From assembly GCA_007131465.1 (NCBI GenBank), contig SLQN01000363.1, positions 1 through 8,055 of the forward strand: DNA of 8,055 nucleotides, given 5' to 3'. Source of the stretch: Paracoccaceae bacterium (GTDB lineage: Bacteria > Pseudomonadota > Alphaproteobacteria > Rhodobacterales > Rhodobacteraceae). Under the pieces are notes generated by a model. It was not told where the DNA came from. It saw only the letters and a program-made list of their open reading frames with translations, and did no database searches. The first letter of the stretch is position 1. Each line of letters starts with the position of its first letter. Below are positions 1 to 6,242 of the stretch, piece after piece. The position numbers and the translations under genes were made by a program.

Positions 1-206
1 ATACCGGTTATGACCGCGTGGTTGTGCGCCAGACCGACGCCCGCAGCCACTGGTATTTCGCCGGGGACAGGTTCCTCGCAGTCGATGCGCTGAACGATCC
101 GCGCGCCTATATGGTCGGCAAGCGACTGCTGGAAGCGGGCCGCAGCCCGGACCCTGCCGCTCTGGCCGATCCCGGCACGGACCTCAAGGCGCTTCTGCGG
201 GCATGA
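1..206 (+). CDS. FAD-dependent oxidoreductase (ferredoxin reductase type), 3' end only
   Basis: The open frame enters from the left edge (first full codon at 3) and ends at TGA 204-206, so only about the last 67 residues are present. The visible part reads WYFAGDRFLAVDALNDPRAY, then a KRLLEAG helix and a tail DLKALLRA. This is the pattern of the C-terminal 'reductase C' domain of rubredoxin/ferredoxin reductases of the putidaredoxin- or rhodocoxin-reductase type, which pass electrons from NAD(P)H through FAD to a small iron-sulfur partner. The FAD- and NAD-binding Rossmann motifs lie outside the window, so cofactor use is inferred from the family. The stop codon overlaps the rsmD start in ATGA (203-206), which suggests co-transcription and translational coupling. 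The physiological partner cannot be named. Confidence 0.75.
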   Translation, partial: TGYDRVVVRQTDARSHWYFAGDRFLAVDALNDPRAYMVGKRLLEAGRSPDPAALADPGTDLKALLRA

Positions 207-775
207 GGATCATCGGCGGGACGGCGCGCGGGCTGAAACTGGCGGAGATTGGCGCGGGCGATGCGCAGGCGCATCTGCGCCCGACCTCGGACCGGACGCG
301 CGAGGCGATGTTCAACCTGCTGATCAACAGCCACGGCGTCGCGGTGCAAGGCGCACGCGTGCTGGACCTTTTCGCCGGGACCGGCGCGCTGGGGCTGGAG
401 GCCCTGTCGCGCGGCGCGGCACAGTGCACCTTTGTCGATGACGGGGCCACCGCGCGCGCGCTTCTGCGTCAGAATATCGAGAAGATGCGCGCCATGGGCG
501 TGACCAGGGTCTTTCGCCGCGATGCTACCGATCTGGGCGAGAATCGCGGCCCCGGTTTCACGCTGGTCTTTCTGGACCCGCCTTATGGCAAGGGCCTTGG
601 CGCGCGCGCGCTGGCCTCGGCCCGCGCGGGCGGCTGGCTGGCCCAGCAGGCGCGTATCGTCTGGGAGGAGGACGCGCCCCAACTGCCGCCCCCCGGCTTC
701 GCGTTGCGTGATCACCGCCGCTATGGCGAGAGCCATGTTACCTTTCTGACCCATGAGGCCCCCGATGCGCCCTGA
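203..775 (+). CDS. rsmD: 16S rRNA (guanine(966)-N(2))-methyltransferase RsmD
   Basis: The 190-residue protein matches the usual RsmD length. It begins MRIIGGTARGLKL, the family N-terminus, followed by LRPTSDRTREAMFNLL (residues 26-40), the characteristic rRNA-contact segment. VLDLFAGTGALGLEALSRG (53-71) is the SAM-binding motif I, and LVFLDPPYG (121-129) carries the DPPY catalytic motif of N2-guanine/N6-adenine methyltransferases. By family knowledge it methylates G966 of 16S rRNA in the assembling small subunit, in the cytoplasm, using S-adenosylmethionine. The start ATG overlaps the upstream reductase stop (ATGA), and its 3' end overlaps the following HAD gene, so the three genes look like one transcription unit. 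Nothing appears missing. Confidence 0.95.
   Translation: MRIIGGTARGLKLAEIGAGDAQAHLRPTSDRTREAMFNLLINSHGVAVQGARVLDLFAGTGALGLEALSRGAAQCTFVDDGATARALLRQNIEKMRAMGVTRVFRRDATDLGENRGPGFTLVFLDPPYGKGLGARALASARAGGWLAQQARIVWEEDAPQLPPPGFALRDHRRYGESHVTFLTHEAPDAP
755..758 (+). promoter_or_regulatory. Ribosome binding site deciding the HAD gene start
   Basis: GAGG sits 6 nt before ATG 765, within the last codons of rsmD. No comparable purine run precedes the alternative ATG at 753, so 765 is preferred. Confidence 0.45.
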
Positions 776-1412
776 TCTTGTCATTTTCGACTGCGACGGG
801 GTCGTGGTGGACAGCGAAATCCTGACCAACAGTTTTCTGCGCGATGAAATGGCCGCCTATGGTCTGGACCTGCCGCTTGGTCAGATCATGGGGCTGTTTG
901 TCGGCGGCACGATTGCCGGGGCCGCAGAGCGCGCGCGCAGCCTCGGGGCCGCCTTGCCGCCGGATTGGGTGGACAGCTTCTACTCTCGGCTTTGCGACCG
1001 TCTGGCTGAAGGCACGCCGATGATCCCCGGCATCGTGGCGGTGCTGGAAAGGCTCGATGCCGCGCCATTGCCCTATTGCATCGCGTCAAATGGCCGCCAC
1101 GCAAAAATGCAGGTGACGCTTGGCCAGCATCCCGGCCTTGCCGCGAGATTTGACACCAATGTTTTCGCCGCGCAGGATGTGGCGCGGCCCAAACCCGCGC
1201 CCGATCTGTTCCTGCACGCCGCCCAGAGGATGGGCCACCCGCCCGAGGACTGCATCGTGATCGAGGATAGTGCGACCGGTGCGAAAGCGGCCCGCGCCGC
1301 CGGGATGCGCTGCCTGGGCTACGCGCCCGAAGGCGATGGCGCGGCCCTTCGGGCCGAGGGCGCAGACCTATTTCATGCGATGGCCGACCTGCCGGGCCTT
1401 TTGCATCTCTGA
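765..1412 (+). CDS. HAD-superfamily hydrolase, subfamily IA (phosphoglycolate phosphatase/beta-phosphoglucomutase-like)
   Basis: From ATG 765 the protein has 215 residues. All four HAD motifs are visible: LVIFDCDGVVVDSE with nucleophile D9 and acid/base D11, a motif II Ser in CIASNG (S108), the motif III Lys in RPKPAPD (K143), and CIVIEDSATG (E167, D168) for magnesium. An alpha-helical cap lies between residues 15 and 85. The enzyme should be a cytosolic, magnesium-dependent phosphatase acting on a small phosphorylated metabolite; the substrate cannot be read from sequence. An in-frame ATG at 753 would add MRPP, but GAGG at 755-758 is well spaced (6 nt) for ATG 765, and the short start MRPDLVIFDCDG looks like that of relatives. 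It overlaps the end of rsmD by 11 bp. It is the last gene of the leftward run and faces a convergent gene. Confidence 0.88.
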   Translation: MRPDLVIFDCDGVVVDSEILTNSFLRDEMAAYGLDLPLGQIMGLFVGGTIAGAAERARSLGAALPPDWVDSFYSRLCDRLAEGTPMIPGIVAVLERLDAAPLPYCIASNGRHAKMQVTLGQHPGLAARFDTNVFAAQDVARPKPAPDLFLHAAQRMGHPPEDCIVIEDSATGAKAARAAGMRCLGYAPEGDGAALRAEGADLFHAMADLPGLLHL

Positions 1413-1428
1413 TCTTCATCTTGGCGGC

Positions 1429-1447
1429 GCGAGGGCAGAGCCCTCGC
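1429..1447. terminator. Perfect hairpin between convergent genes, probable bidirectional terminator
   Basis: GCGAGGGC (1429-1436), loop AGA, then GCCCTCGC (1440-1447) form an uninterrupted 8-bp, mostly G-C stem with a 3-nt loop. It lies 17 nt past the HAD stop and 18 nt past the stop of the minus-strand thiamine-diphosphate enzyme, where terminators for both are expected. There is no T-run after the stem on either strand (the plus strand continues with C residues). It is therefore not a textbook intrinsic terminator and may act weakly, with Rho, or as an RNA 3'-end stabiliser. Confidence 0.5.
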
Positions 1448-1464
1448 CCCCCAACGCAGGTGAG

Positions 1465-3120
1465 TCACCCCGCGAACGCTTGTGCGCCTGCAACCGTCAG
1501 CCCCGGCGACAGCGCATCGGGGTCCAGCACCAGTTCCACCACCGCCGGAACCCCGGCCGCCAGCGCGCGGTCGAACGCGGGCAGGAAGTCCTCCGTCCGC
1601 TCCACCCGTTCGCCATGCCCGCCATAGGCGCGGGCAAGGGCGGCATAATCGGGGTTGAACATCTGCGTGCCGCTGACGCGGCCCGGATAGGTCTTTTCCT
1701 GATGCATGCGGATCGTGCCATACTGCCCGTTATTGCACACGATCACCACGATATTTGCGCCGTATTGCCGGGCCGTGGACAACTCGTTCAGCGTCATCTG
1801 GAAGCAGCCATCGCCCGCAAAACAAATCACCGCGCGGTCAGGGTGTTCCAGCTTGGCGGCAATCGCCGCCGGAAAGCCATACCCCATCGACCCCGATGTC
1901 GGCGCAAGATGGCCCGGAAAGGCGCGCGCGCGCAGATAGCGGTGCAGGAAAGCCGCGTAATTGCCCGCGCCATTGGTGACAATCGCATCCTCGGGCAGGT
2001 GGTCCGACAAGGTATGGATAACCTGTTCCAGCTTCACGGCGCCGGGCGTTTCGCGCGGAGTGACCCAGTCCAGATAGTCGGCCCGCGCGGCCTTCGTCCA
2101 GTCGGCCCAGTCGGGATGCGCGGGCGCATCGCGCTTCGCCAGTTTCGCGATCACATCCACAGCCGGTGCGGCCAGCCCCAGATCGGGGCGGAAGACGCGG
2201 CCCAATTCATCCGGGTCGGGGTGGACATGGATGATGGTCTTGCCCGGTGCGGCAGGATCGACCAGTTCATACCCGCCGGTCACGATATCGCCCAACCGCG
2301 AGCCCAGCACCAGCAGGCAATCGGCATCGCGCATTCGCTGCGCCAGTTTCGGGTTCATCCCCACGGCCAGATCGCCCGCGTAATTGGGGTGGCGGTTGTC
2401 GATCCGGTCCATCCGGCGGAACGTGGCGCAGACTGGCAGGCCGAAATTTTCCGCAAACTGCGCCAGTCCGGCGGCGGCGGCACTCGACCACACGGACCCG
2501 CCCGCAATTACCAGCGGGCGGCGCGCTTCGCACAGCATGTCCTGCACCGCGTCCAGTTGTTCGGAACAGACCGATGGCGGCGTGGGCGCGACAGGCGGCA
2601 GATCGGGCACATCGGCCCGCGCCGAAAGCATGTTTTCCGGTAGCGCCAGCACCACCGGACCGGGGCGGCCAGACTGCGAAAGATGAAAGGCGCGGCTGAT
2701 ATATTCGGGCAGCCGGTCGGTCTGGTCCACCTCGGCGGCCCATTTGGCGATGGGCTTGAAGAATTCGCGGTAATTGACCTCCTGGAACGCCTCGCGGTCG
2801 CGGTGGCGATTGTCGATCTGGCCCACGAACAGGATCAGCGGCGTCGAATCCTGCCGCGCGACATGGATGCCGCTGGAGGCATTGGTCGCCCCCGGCCCGC
2901 GCGTGACAAACACCACGCCGGGCTGGCCGGTCAGTTTCGCATGCGCCTCGGCCATCATGCAGGCCCCGCCTTCATGGCGGCAGACGATATTGTCGATGCC
3001 AGACTCGTAAAGCCCGTCCAGCGCCGCCAGAAAGCTTTCGCCCGGAACCGAAAACACCCGCCGCACGCCGTGCGCCTTCAACTGGTCCACAAGGATTTGC
3101 CCGCCATGCCGCTGTGTCAT
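1465..3120 (-). CDS. Thiamine-diphosphate-dependent enzyme, acetolactate synthase-like
   Basis: The 551-residue protein has the three-domain order of the acetolactate synthase/benzoylformate decarboxylase superfamily. The N-terminal pyrimidine-binding domain (about 1-170) has VFSVPGESF and the activating glutamate in CRHEGGACMMAEA (E50). A central domain (about 192-325) has PLVIAGGSVW. The C-terminal pyrophosphate-binding domain (about 385-530) carries GDGCF at 436 and CNNGQYG with NN at 463-464, the GDG...NN thiamine-diphosphate/magnesium motif. It probably works on a 2-keto acid or related carbonyl compound in the cytoplasm. It is unlikely to be the main biosynthetic IlvB because no small regulatory subunit gene adjoins it. 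Other roles such as a sulfoacetaldehyde-, glyoxylate- or oxalyl-CoA-type reaction cannot be excluded. GGAGA (plus coordinates 3125-3129) is a well-placed ribosome binding site. The gene is transcribed alone, divergently from the FMN reductase. Confidence 0.9.
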   Translation of the reverse strand: MTQRHGGQILVDQLKAHGVRRVFSVPGESFLAALDGLYESGIDNIVCRHEGGACMMAEAHAKLTGQPGVVFVTRGPGATNASSGIHVARQDSTPLILFVGQIDNRHRDREAFQEVNYREFFKPIAKWAAEVDQTDRLPEYISRAFHLSQSGRPGPVVLALPENMLSARADVPDLPPVAPTPPSVCSEQLDAVQDMLCEARRPLVIAGGSVWSSAAAAGLAQFAENFGLPVCATFRRMDRIDNRHPNYAGDLAVGMNPKLAQRMRDADCLLVLGSRLGDIVTGGYELVDPAAPGKTIIHVHPDPDELGRVFRPDLGLAAPAVDVIAKLAKRDAPAHPDWADWTKAARADYLDWVTPRETPGAVKLEQVIHTLSDHLPEDAIVTNGAGNYAAFLHRYLRARAFPGHLAPTSGSMGYGFPAAIAAKLEHPDRAVICFAGDGCFQMTLNELSTARQYGANIVVIVCNNGQYGTIRMHQEKTYPGRVSGTQMFNPDYAALARAYGGHGERVERTEDFLPAFDRALAAGVPAVVELVLDPDALSPGLTVAGAQAFAG

Positions 3121-3124
3121 GCTG

Positions 3125-3129
3125 TCTCC
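3125..3129 (-). promoter_or_regulatory. Ribosome binding site of the thiamine-diphosphate enzyme gene
   Basis: On the minus strand GGAGA precedes the ATG at 3120-3118 by 4 nt. This supports the annotated start. Confidence 0.55.
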
Positions 3130-3178
3130 GATAATTGCTCAGGTCTTGTGCGACTGTGGAAGATAACGCGGTCGGGCA

Positions 3179-3188
3179 CAACCGGTTG
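3179..3188. promoter_or_regulatory. Perfect 10-bp palindrome in the divergent spacer, possible operator
   Basis: CAACCGGTTG is a perfect inverted repeat in the 122-bp spacer (3121-3242) between two divergently transcribed genes, ending 4 bp before a TTGACA hexamer. The position would suit a repressor or activator site serving one or both genes. A 10-bp palindrome in a spacer this size is not very improbable by chance, and no matching regulator gene is present in the window. Confidence 0.25.
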
Positions 3189-3192
3189 CCTT

Positions 3193-3198
3193 TTGACA
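3193..3198 (+). promoter_or_regulatory. Consensus -35 hexamer upstream of the FMN reductase
   Basis: TTGACA matches the sigma70 -35 consensus fully and lies 44 bp before ATG 3243. No good -10 stands at the usual 16-18 bp spacing (the best nearby hexamer, TAGAAG at 3212-3217, is spaced only 13 bp), so promoter assignment is tentative. A good Shine-Dalgarno (GGAGAGAG, 3234-3241) follows. Confidence 0.3.
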
Positions 3199-3242
3199 GG
3201 CCCGTCATAGCTAGAAGGCTGGACTAAGCGGATGGAGAGAGC

Positions 3243-3788
3243 ATGGCTGATTTGAAACTGGTGGGCATTTGCGGGTCGCTGCGCAAGGCCTCGTGGAACC
3301 GCAAGCTTCTGGGGGCCGCGCGCGATGCCTTTGGCCCGGCGGACTTTGCCGAGGGCAACCTGCGCCTGCCGCTGTTCGATGAAGACCTGGAGGCACAAGG
3401 CGTCCCGCCCGAAGTGACCGACCTGAAAACCCTGATCGCCGAGGCCGATGCCGTGGTGATCGCCTGCCCCGAATACAACAAGGCCCCGCCGGGCGTGCTG
3501 AAGAACGCGCTCGACTGGCTCAGCCGGGGGGGCGCGCCGTGGAAGGACAAGCCTGTGGCCATCGTATCTGCCGCAGGGGGCCGCGCAGGCGGCGAGCGGA
3601 CGCAGTTCGCGCTGCGCCTGATGATGGTCGCCTTCCGCCCCTACCTTCTGCAAGGCCCCGAAGTGATGCTGGCCAGCCCCGCCAAGGCGTTTGACGATTC
3701 CGGCGTATTGCAAGATGAGCGGGCGGCGAAACTGCTGGCGGAACTCATGCAGGGCTTGCGCACGGCCGCCGAAGGGCGCGCGCGCTGA
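3243..3788 (+). CDS. NADPH-dependent FMN reductase family protein (ChrR/YieF-like)
   Basis: The 181-residue flavodoxin-like protein matches the family's usual length of about 180-200. The start VGICGSLRKASWNRKLL (residues 7-23) is the phosphate-binding loop for FMN (GSxRxxSxN). ACPEYNKAPPGVLKNALDW (74-92) is the second hallmark, contacting the isoalloxazine ring and the dimer interface. Members are soluble NAD(P)H:flavin, quinone, chromate or azo reductases that use FMN and protect against electrophile and redox stress. The substrate here is not determinable. A GGAGAGAG ribosome binding site lies just before ATG 3243. The gene is divergent from the thiamine-diphosphate enzyme and is followed after 98 bp by a DUF2189 gene with its own strong Shine-Dalgarno, so it may be monocistronic. 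Confidence 0.9.
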   Translation: MADLKLVGICGSLRKASWNRKLLGAARDAFGPADFAEGNLRLPLFDEDLEAQGVPPEVTDLKTLIAEADAVVIACPEYNKAPPGVLKNALDWLSRGGAPWKDKPVAIVSAAGGRAGGERTQFALRLMMVAFRPYLLQGPEVMLASPAKAFDDSGVLQDERAAKLLAELMQGLRTAAEGRAR

Positions 3789-3873
3789 TCTGATGTGATT
3801 TTCCGCGCCCGGACCCACCGAAATTCTTGATCTGGCGCCGGTTTTTCGGCACGCTGGCGGATATCGGTCATTC

Positions 3874-3880
3874 GGGAGGG
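3874..3880 (+). promoter_or_regulatory. Ribosome binding site fixing the DUF2189 start
   Basis: GGGAGGG lies 6 nt before ATG 3887. The frame is open further upstream to about 3827, but those codons give no family similarity and no comparable Shine-Dalgarno. The start at 3887 is therefore preferred. Confidence 0.65.
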
Positions 3881-3886
3881 AACCCC

Positions 3887-4666
3887 ATGAGCATGGTTGA
3901 AAACACAGGCGCCGCACCTGTCGAGGTTGCGCGCGACCTCACGGAACAGGATTTGCGTGCGGCCCTGTCTGCGGGCTGGCAGGATTTCAAGGCCAACCCG
4001 GCCTTCGGGCTGTTTTTTGCGGCCTTCTATGTCGCAGGCGGGCTTTTGCTGTATTTCGGGCTGTTCGCGCGGGGCGACGCGGCGTGGTTCATCCCCATCG
4101 CGGCAGGGTTTCCGCTATTTGCGCCCTTCGCCGCTGTGGGCCTTTATGAGGTCAGCCGCCGCCGCGAGGCGGGCGAGAAGATGGACTGGGGCGCAGTGCT
4201 GGGCGCGCTGCGCGGGCGCGGGGATGAACAGTTGCTGGTCATGGGCGTTGTCGTGTTGCTGGTCTTTGGCTTCTGGATCATCCTGGCGCGCGGAATTTTC
4301 GCCATATTCATGGCGCAATCCGGGATCGGGGCCGAATCGTTGTTCGTGCTAGGGTCGGCTTCGGGCATCGGGATGCTGCTGACTGGCAGCATTGTCGGGG
4401 CCGTGGTTGCGGGGGTGCTGTTCGCGATCACGGTGGTCAGCCTTCCAATGCTGATGGACCGCGATGTGGATTTCGTCAGCGCCATCATTGTCAGCCTCGA
4501 GACCGTGCGCGCCAATCCGCAGGTCATGCTGAAATGGGCTGCGATCATCGCGGCGGGGCTGTTCGTGGCCATGATCCCGCTATTTCTGGGCCTGTTCGTC
4601 GCGTTGCCGGTGCTGGGCCACGCGACATGGCACATCTACCGCAGGGCCGTGCGCGCATCCGCCTGA
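3887..4666 (+). CDS. DUF2189 domain-containing integral membrane protein
   Basis: From ATG 3887 the protein has 259 residues. After a polar N-terminus with the family's LTEQDLRAALSAGWQDF segment (18-34), five or so hydrophobic segments follow at roughly 39-60, 66-88, 115-140, 161-187 and 216-243, so it is an inner-membrane protein. Family features are AVGLYEVSRRREAGE (83-97), SLPMLMDRDVD (185-195) and the C-terminal VLGHATWHIYRRAV (242-255). DUF2189 proteins occur mostly in proteobacteria and have no established biochemical function, so none is assigned. The 98 bp upstream (3789-3886) shows no convincing promoter or terminator. The gene ends 107 bp before the next gene, which has its own promoter. 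Confidence 0.85.
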   Translation: MSMVENTGAAPVEVARDLTEQDLRAALSAGWQDFKANPAFGLFFAAFYVAGGLLLYFGLFARGDAAWFIPIAAGFPLFAPFAAVGLYEVSRRREAGEKMDWGAVLGALRGRGDEQLLVMGVVVLLVFGFWIILARGIFAIFMAQSGIGAESLFVLGSASGIGMLLTGSIVGAVVAGVLFAITVVSLPMLMDRDVDFVSAIIVSLETVRANPQVMLKWAAIIAAGLFVAMIPLFLGLFVALPVLGHATWHIYRRAVRASA

Positions 4667-4712
4667 CCCCGGCGCGCAGGGGCAGACACAGGGCAGAGGC
4701 GGCGGACGGGGC

Positions 4713-4741
4713 TTGGAAGCGGCGCGCCCCGCCTCTATACC
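4713..4741 (+). promoter_or_regulatory. Sigma70-like promoter for the cinA-like/GNAT/peroxidase-like cluster
   Basis: TTGGAA (4713-4718) and TATACC (4736-4741) are separated by exactly 17 bp of GC-rich DNA, each matching 4 of 6 consensus positions. Initiation near 4748 would leave a leader of about 26 nt carrying GGAG before ATG 4774. The AT-containing hexamers stand out in the otherwise GC-rich intergenic stretch 4667-4773. Confidence 0.5.
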
Positions 4742-4760
4742 CGTCGCGAACCCCCGAGCC

Positions 4761-4764
4761 GGAG
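4761..4764 (+). promoter_or_regulatory. Ribosome binding site deciding the cinA-like start
   Basis: GGAG is 9 nt before ATG 4774. The in-frame ATG at 4765 directly abuts the GGAG, leaving no room for ribosome spacing, so 4774 is preferred. Confidence 0.55.
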
Positions 4765-4773
4765 ATGCGCCCC

Positions 4774-5505
4774 ATGCCCAACCCCACTGCCGCGATGCTG
4801 GTCATCGGTGACGAGATCCTTTCGGGGCGCACGCGCGACGCGAACATGCACTATCTGGCGGGACAACTGGGCCAGACCGGGATTGACCTGACAGAAGTGC
4901 GCATCGTCACTGACCAGCATGACCGGATCGTGGCAGCCTTGAACGATCTGCGCGGCGCGTATGACCATGTCTTCACCTCGGGCGGGATCGGCCCCACGCA
5001 TGATGATATCACTGCCGATGCGGTGGCCGCCGCCTTCGGGGTGGGGCTTGATATCCGCGACGATGCCCGCGCCATCCTGAAGGAGCATTACGCCCGCACC
5101 GGGCTGGAGTTGAACGCCGCGCGCCTGCGCATGGCGCGCATCCCCGACGGCGCGCGGCTGATCGAGAATCCTGTTTCCGCCGCTCCCGGTTTCTCGATCG
5201 GGAATGTGCATGTGATGGCAGGCGTTCCGGCAGTGTTTCAGGCGATGGTCGCGGCGTTGCTGCCGGGGCTGGAACATGGCGCGGCACTTTACAGCCAGAA
5301 CCTGACCATCCCGCGCGGCGAGGGTGAGATTGCCGCCGACCTGAAGGCGCTGGCCGAAAGCTTTCCCGCGCTTGCCATCGGCTGCTACCCGTTCCAGCGC
5401 GACGGGGCCTACGGCGCAACTGTGGTCGTGCGCGGGGCAGAGAAAGCGGATGTCGATGCCGCATTGGTGCGGCTGGCGGCCCTGTTCCCCGAGGCGATGG
5501 GGTGA
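4774..5505 (+). CDS. CinA-like molybdopterin-binding (MoaB/Mog fold) protein, single domain
   Basis: The protein is 243 residues long. AAMLVIGDEILSGRTRDAN (6-24) and FTSGGIGPTHDDIT (67-80) are the two conserved stretches of the MoCF-biosynthesis/CinA N-terminal domain, and VMAGVP (147-152) is the third. The segment to about residue 165 is the MoaB/Mog-like fold; the rest (about 170-243) is the small KH-type CinA extension. The C-terminal nicotinamide-nucleotide deamidase domain of full CinA (about 410 residues in all) is absent. This is a common form in alphaproteobacteria, usually labelled competence/damage-inducible protein A. Related CinA proteins act as ADP-ribose or FAD pyrophosphatases, but the function of this short form is unproven. 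It has its own promoter and its stop overlaps the GNAT start. Confidence 0.88.
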   Translation: MPNPTAAMLVIGDEILSGRTRDANMHYLAGQLGQTGIDLTEVRIVTDQHDRIVAALNDLRGAYDHVFTSGGIGPTHDDITADAVAAAFGVGLDIRDDARAILKEHYARTGLELNAARLRMARIPDGARLIENPVSAAPGFSIGNVHVMAGVPAVFQAMVAALLPGLEHGAALYSQNLTIPRGEGEIAADLKALAESFPALAIGCYPFQRDGAYGATVVVRGAEKADVDAALVRLAALFPEAMG

Positions 5506-6242
5506 GCACGCCCGACGCGCAATCTCTGCTGGCCACGCTGGAGGCAACATGGCCCCCGGCGGGGCGGGAGTCCTGTCAGGGCTGGCTAATGCGCGACGGC
5601 GCTGGCGGTGGCAAGCGCGTCTCGGCCACAAGTCCTCTGACCCCGGATGCCGATATCTTGCAGGCAGAAGCCGCCATGCGCGCGCGCAGGCAGAGGCCCC
5701 TGTTTCGATTGACCGATACAGACGCCGCACTGGATGCAGCCCTGGGCGTGCGTGGTTACCGGGTGCTGGACCCGACGCTGATCTATCTGGCCCCAGTCGC
5801 AGATCTCGCGCGCAAGCCCGGCCCTGTCCGCCTGTTCACGCTCTGGCCGCCGTTGGCGATCATGCGCGAAATCTGGGCTGCGGGCGGCATCGGACCGGGG
5901 CGGCTGGCAGTGATGGAGCGTGCGCCTGGCCCGAAAACAGGGCTTGTGGCGCGCATCGACGACCGCGCCGCCGGGGTCGGGTTCTGCGCGCTGGCAGGCG
6001 ATATCGCGATGCTGCACGCCGTCGAAGTGCAGCCCGCGTATCGGCGCAAGGGGGTCGGCGCGCTGATCCTGCGCGGAGCCGCGCATTGGGCAGAGCAGGC
6101 GGGCGCGCAATGGATGGCGCTGGCCGTGACGCAGGCCAATGCGGGCGCATGCGCGCTTTATGAAGGCTGCGGCATGATGATTGCCGCGCGGTATCATTAC
6201 CGGGAGGAGGGACCAGATGACCGAGAGAGTGACCGCGCTTGA
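5502..6242 (+). CDS. GNAT family N-acetyltransferase with a divergent N-terminal half
   Basis: The 246-residue protein starts at GTG 5502, which overlaps the stop of the preceding gene in GTGA, so translation is probably coupled. The C-terminal half is a standard GNAT domain: AVEVQPAYRRKGVGALIL (173-190) contains the acetyl-CoA pyrophosphate-binding RRKGVG, and NAGACALYEGCGM (213-225) is motif B with the usual Tyr. The N-terminal half (about 20-135) has GWLMRDGAGGGKRVSATSPL, resembling the degenerate first lobe of tandem GNAT proteins, but lacks an acetyl-CoA loop. It should transfer an acetyl group from acetyl-CoA to an unknown amine in the cytoplasm. Its last 26 bp overlap the next gene, and the C-terminal tail EEGPDDRESDRA is encoded over that gene's Shine-Dalgarno and start. 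Confidence 0.85.
   Translation: MSTPDAQSLLATLEATWPPAGRESCQGWLMRDGAGGGKRVSATSPLTPDADILQAEAAMRARRQRPLFRLTDTDAALDAALGVRGYRVLDPTLIYLAPVADLARKPGPVRLFTLWPPLAIMREIWAAGGIGPGRLAVMERAPGPKTGLVARIDDRAAGVGFCALAGDIAMLHAVEVQPAYRRKGVGALILRGAAHWAEQAGAQWMALAVTQANAGACALYEGCGMMIAARYHYREEGPDDRESDRA
6203..6210 (+). promoter_or_regulatory. Strong ribosome binding site inside the GNAT gene
   Basis: GGAGGAGG, close to an ideal anti-16S match, is 6 nt before ATG 6217. It favours this start over an in-frame TTG at 6181 and suggests efficient, coupled translation of the peroxidase-like protein. Confidence 0.7.

Noticed and set aside
598..640. GCGCGC-rich repeats scattered through the genes
   Set aside because: They are explained by Ala/Arg codon use at high GC and show no regular spacing or array structure.
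1270..2643. Long plus-strand open frame (457 codons) opposite the thiamine-diphosphate enzyme
   Set aside because: It is the antisense shadow of a gene with complete catalytic motifs. Its predicted protein is rich in Arg, His, Gln and Pro with no domain, as expected for GC-rich shadows.
1465..3120. Assignment of the thiamine-diphosphate enzyme as biosynthetic IlvB/IlvI
   Set aside because: No IlvH/IlvN regulatory subunit gene adjoins it, and the sequence differs enough that only the superfamily can be stated.
3775..3811. Possible terminator after the FMN reductase (GGGCGCG ... CGCGCCC)
   Set aside because: The loop would be over 20 nt, part of the stem lies in coding sequence, and the GC repeats are common in this DNA. 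No T-run follows the stem.
4774..5505. Broken full-length CinA missing its deamidase domain
   Set aside because: The gene ends cleanly in an overlap with the next gene, and single-domain forms of this length are usual in alphaproteobacteria, so no truncation need be assumed.
4735..5730. Long minus-strand open frame (331 codons) opposite the cinA-like gene
   Set aside because: It spans two real genes antisense and has no family motif.
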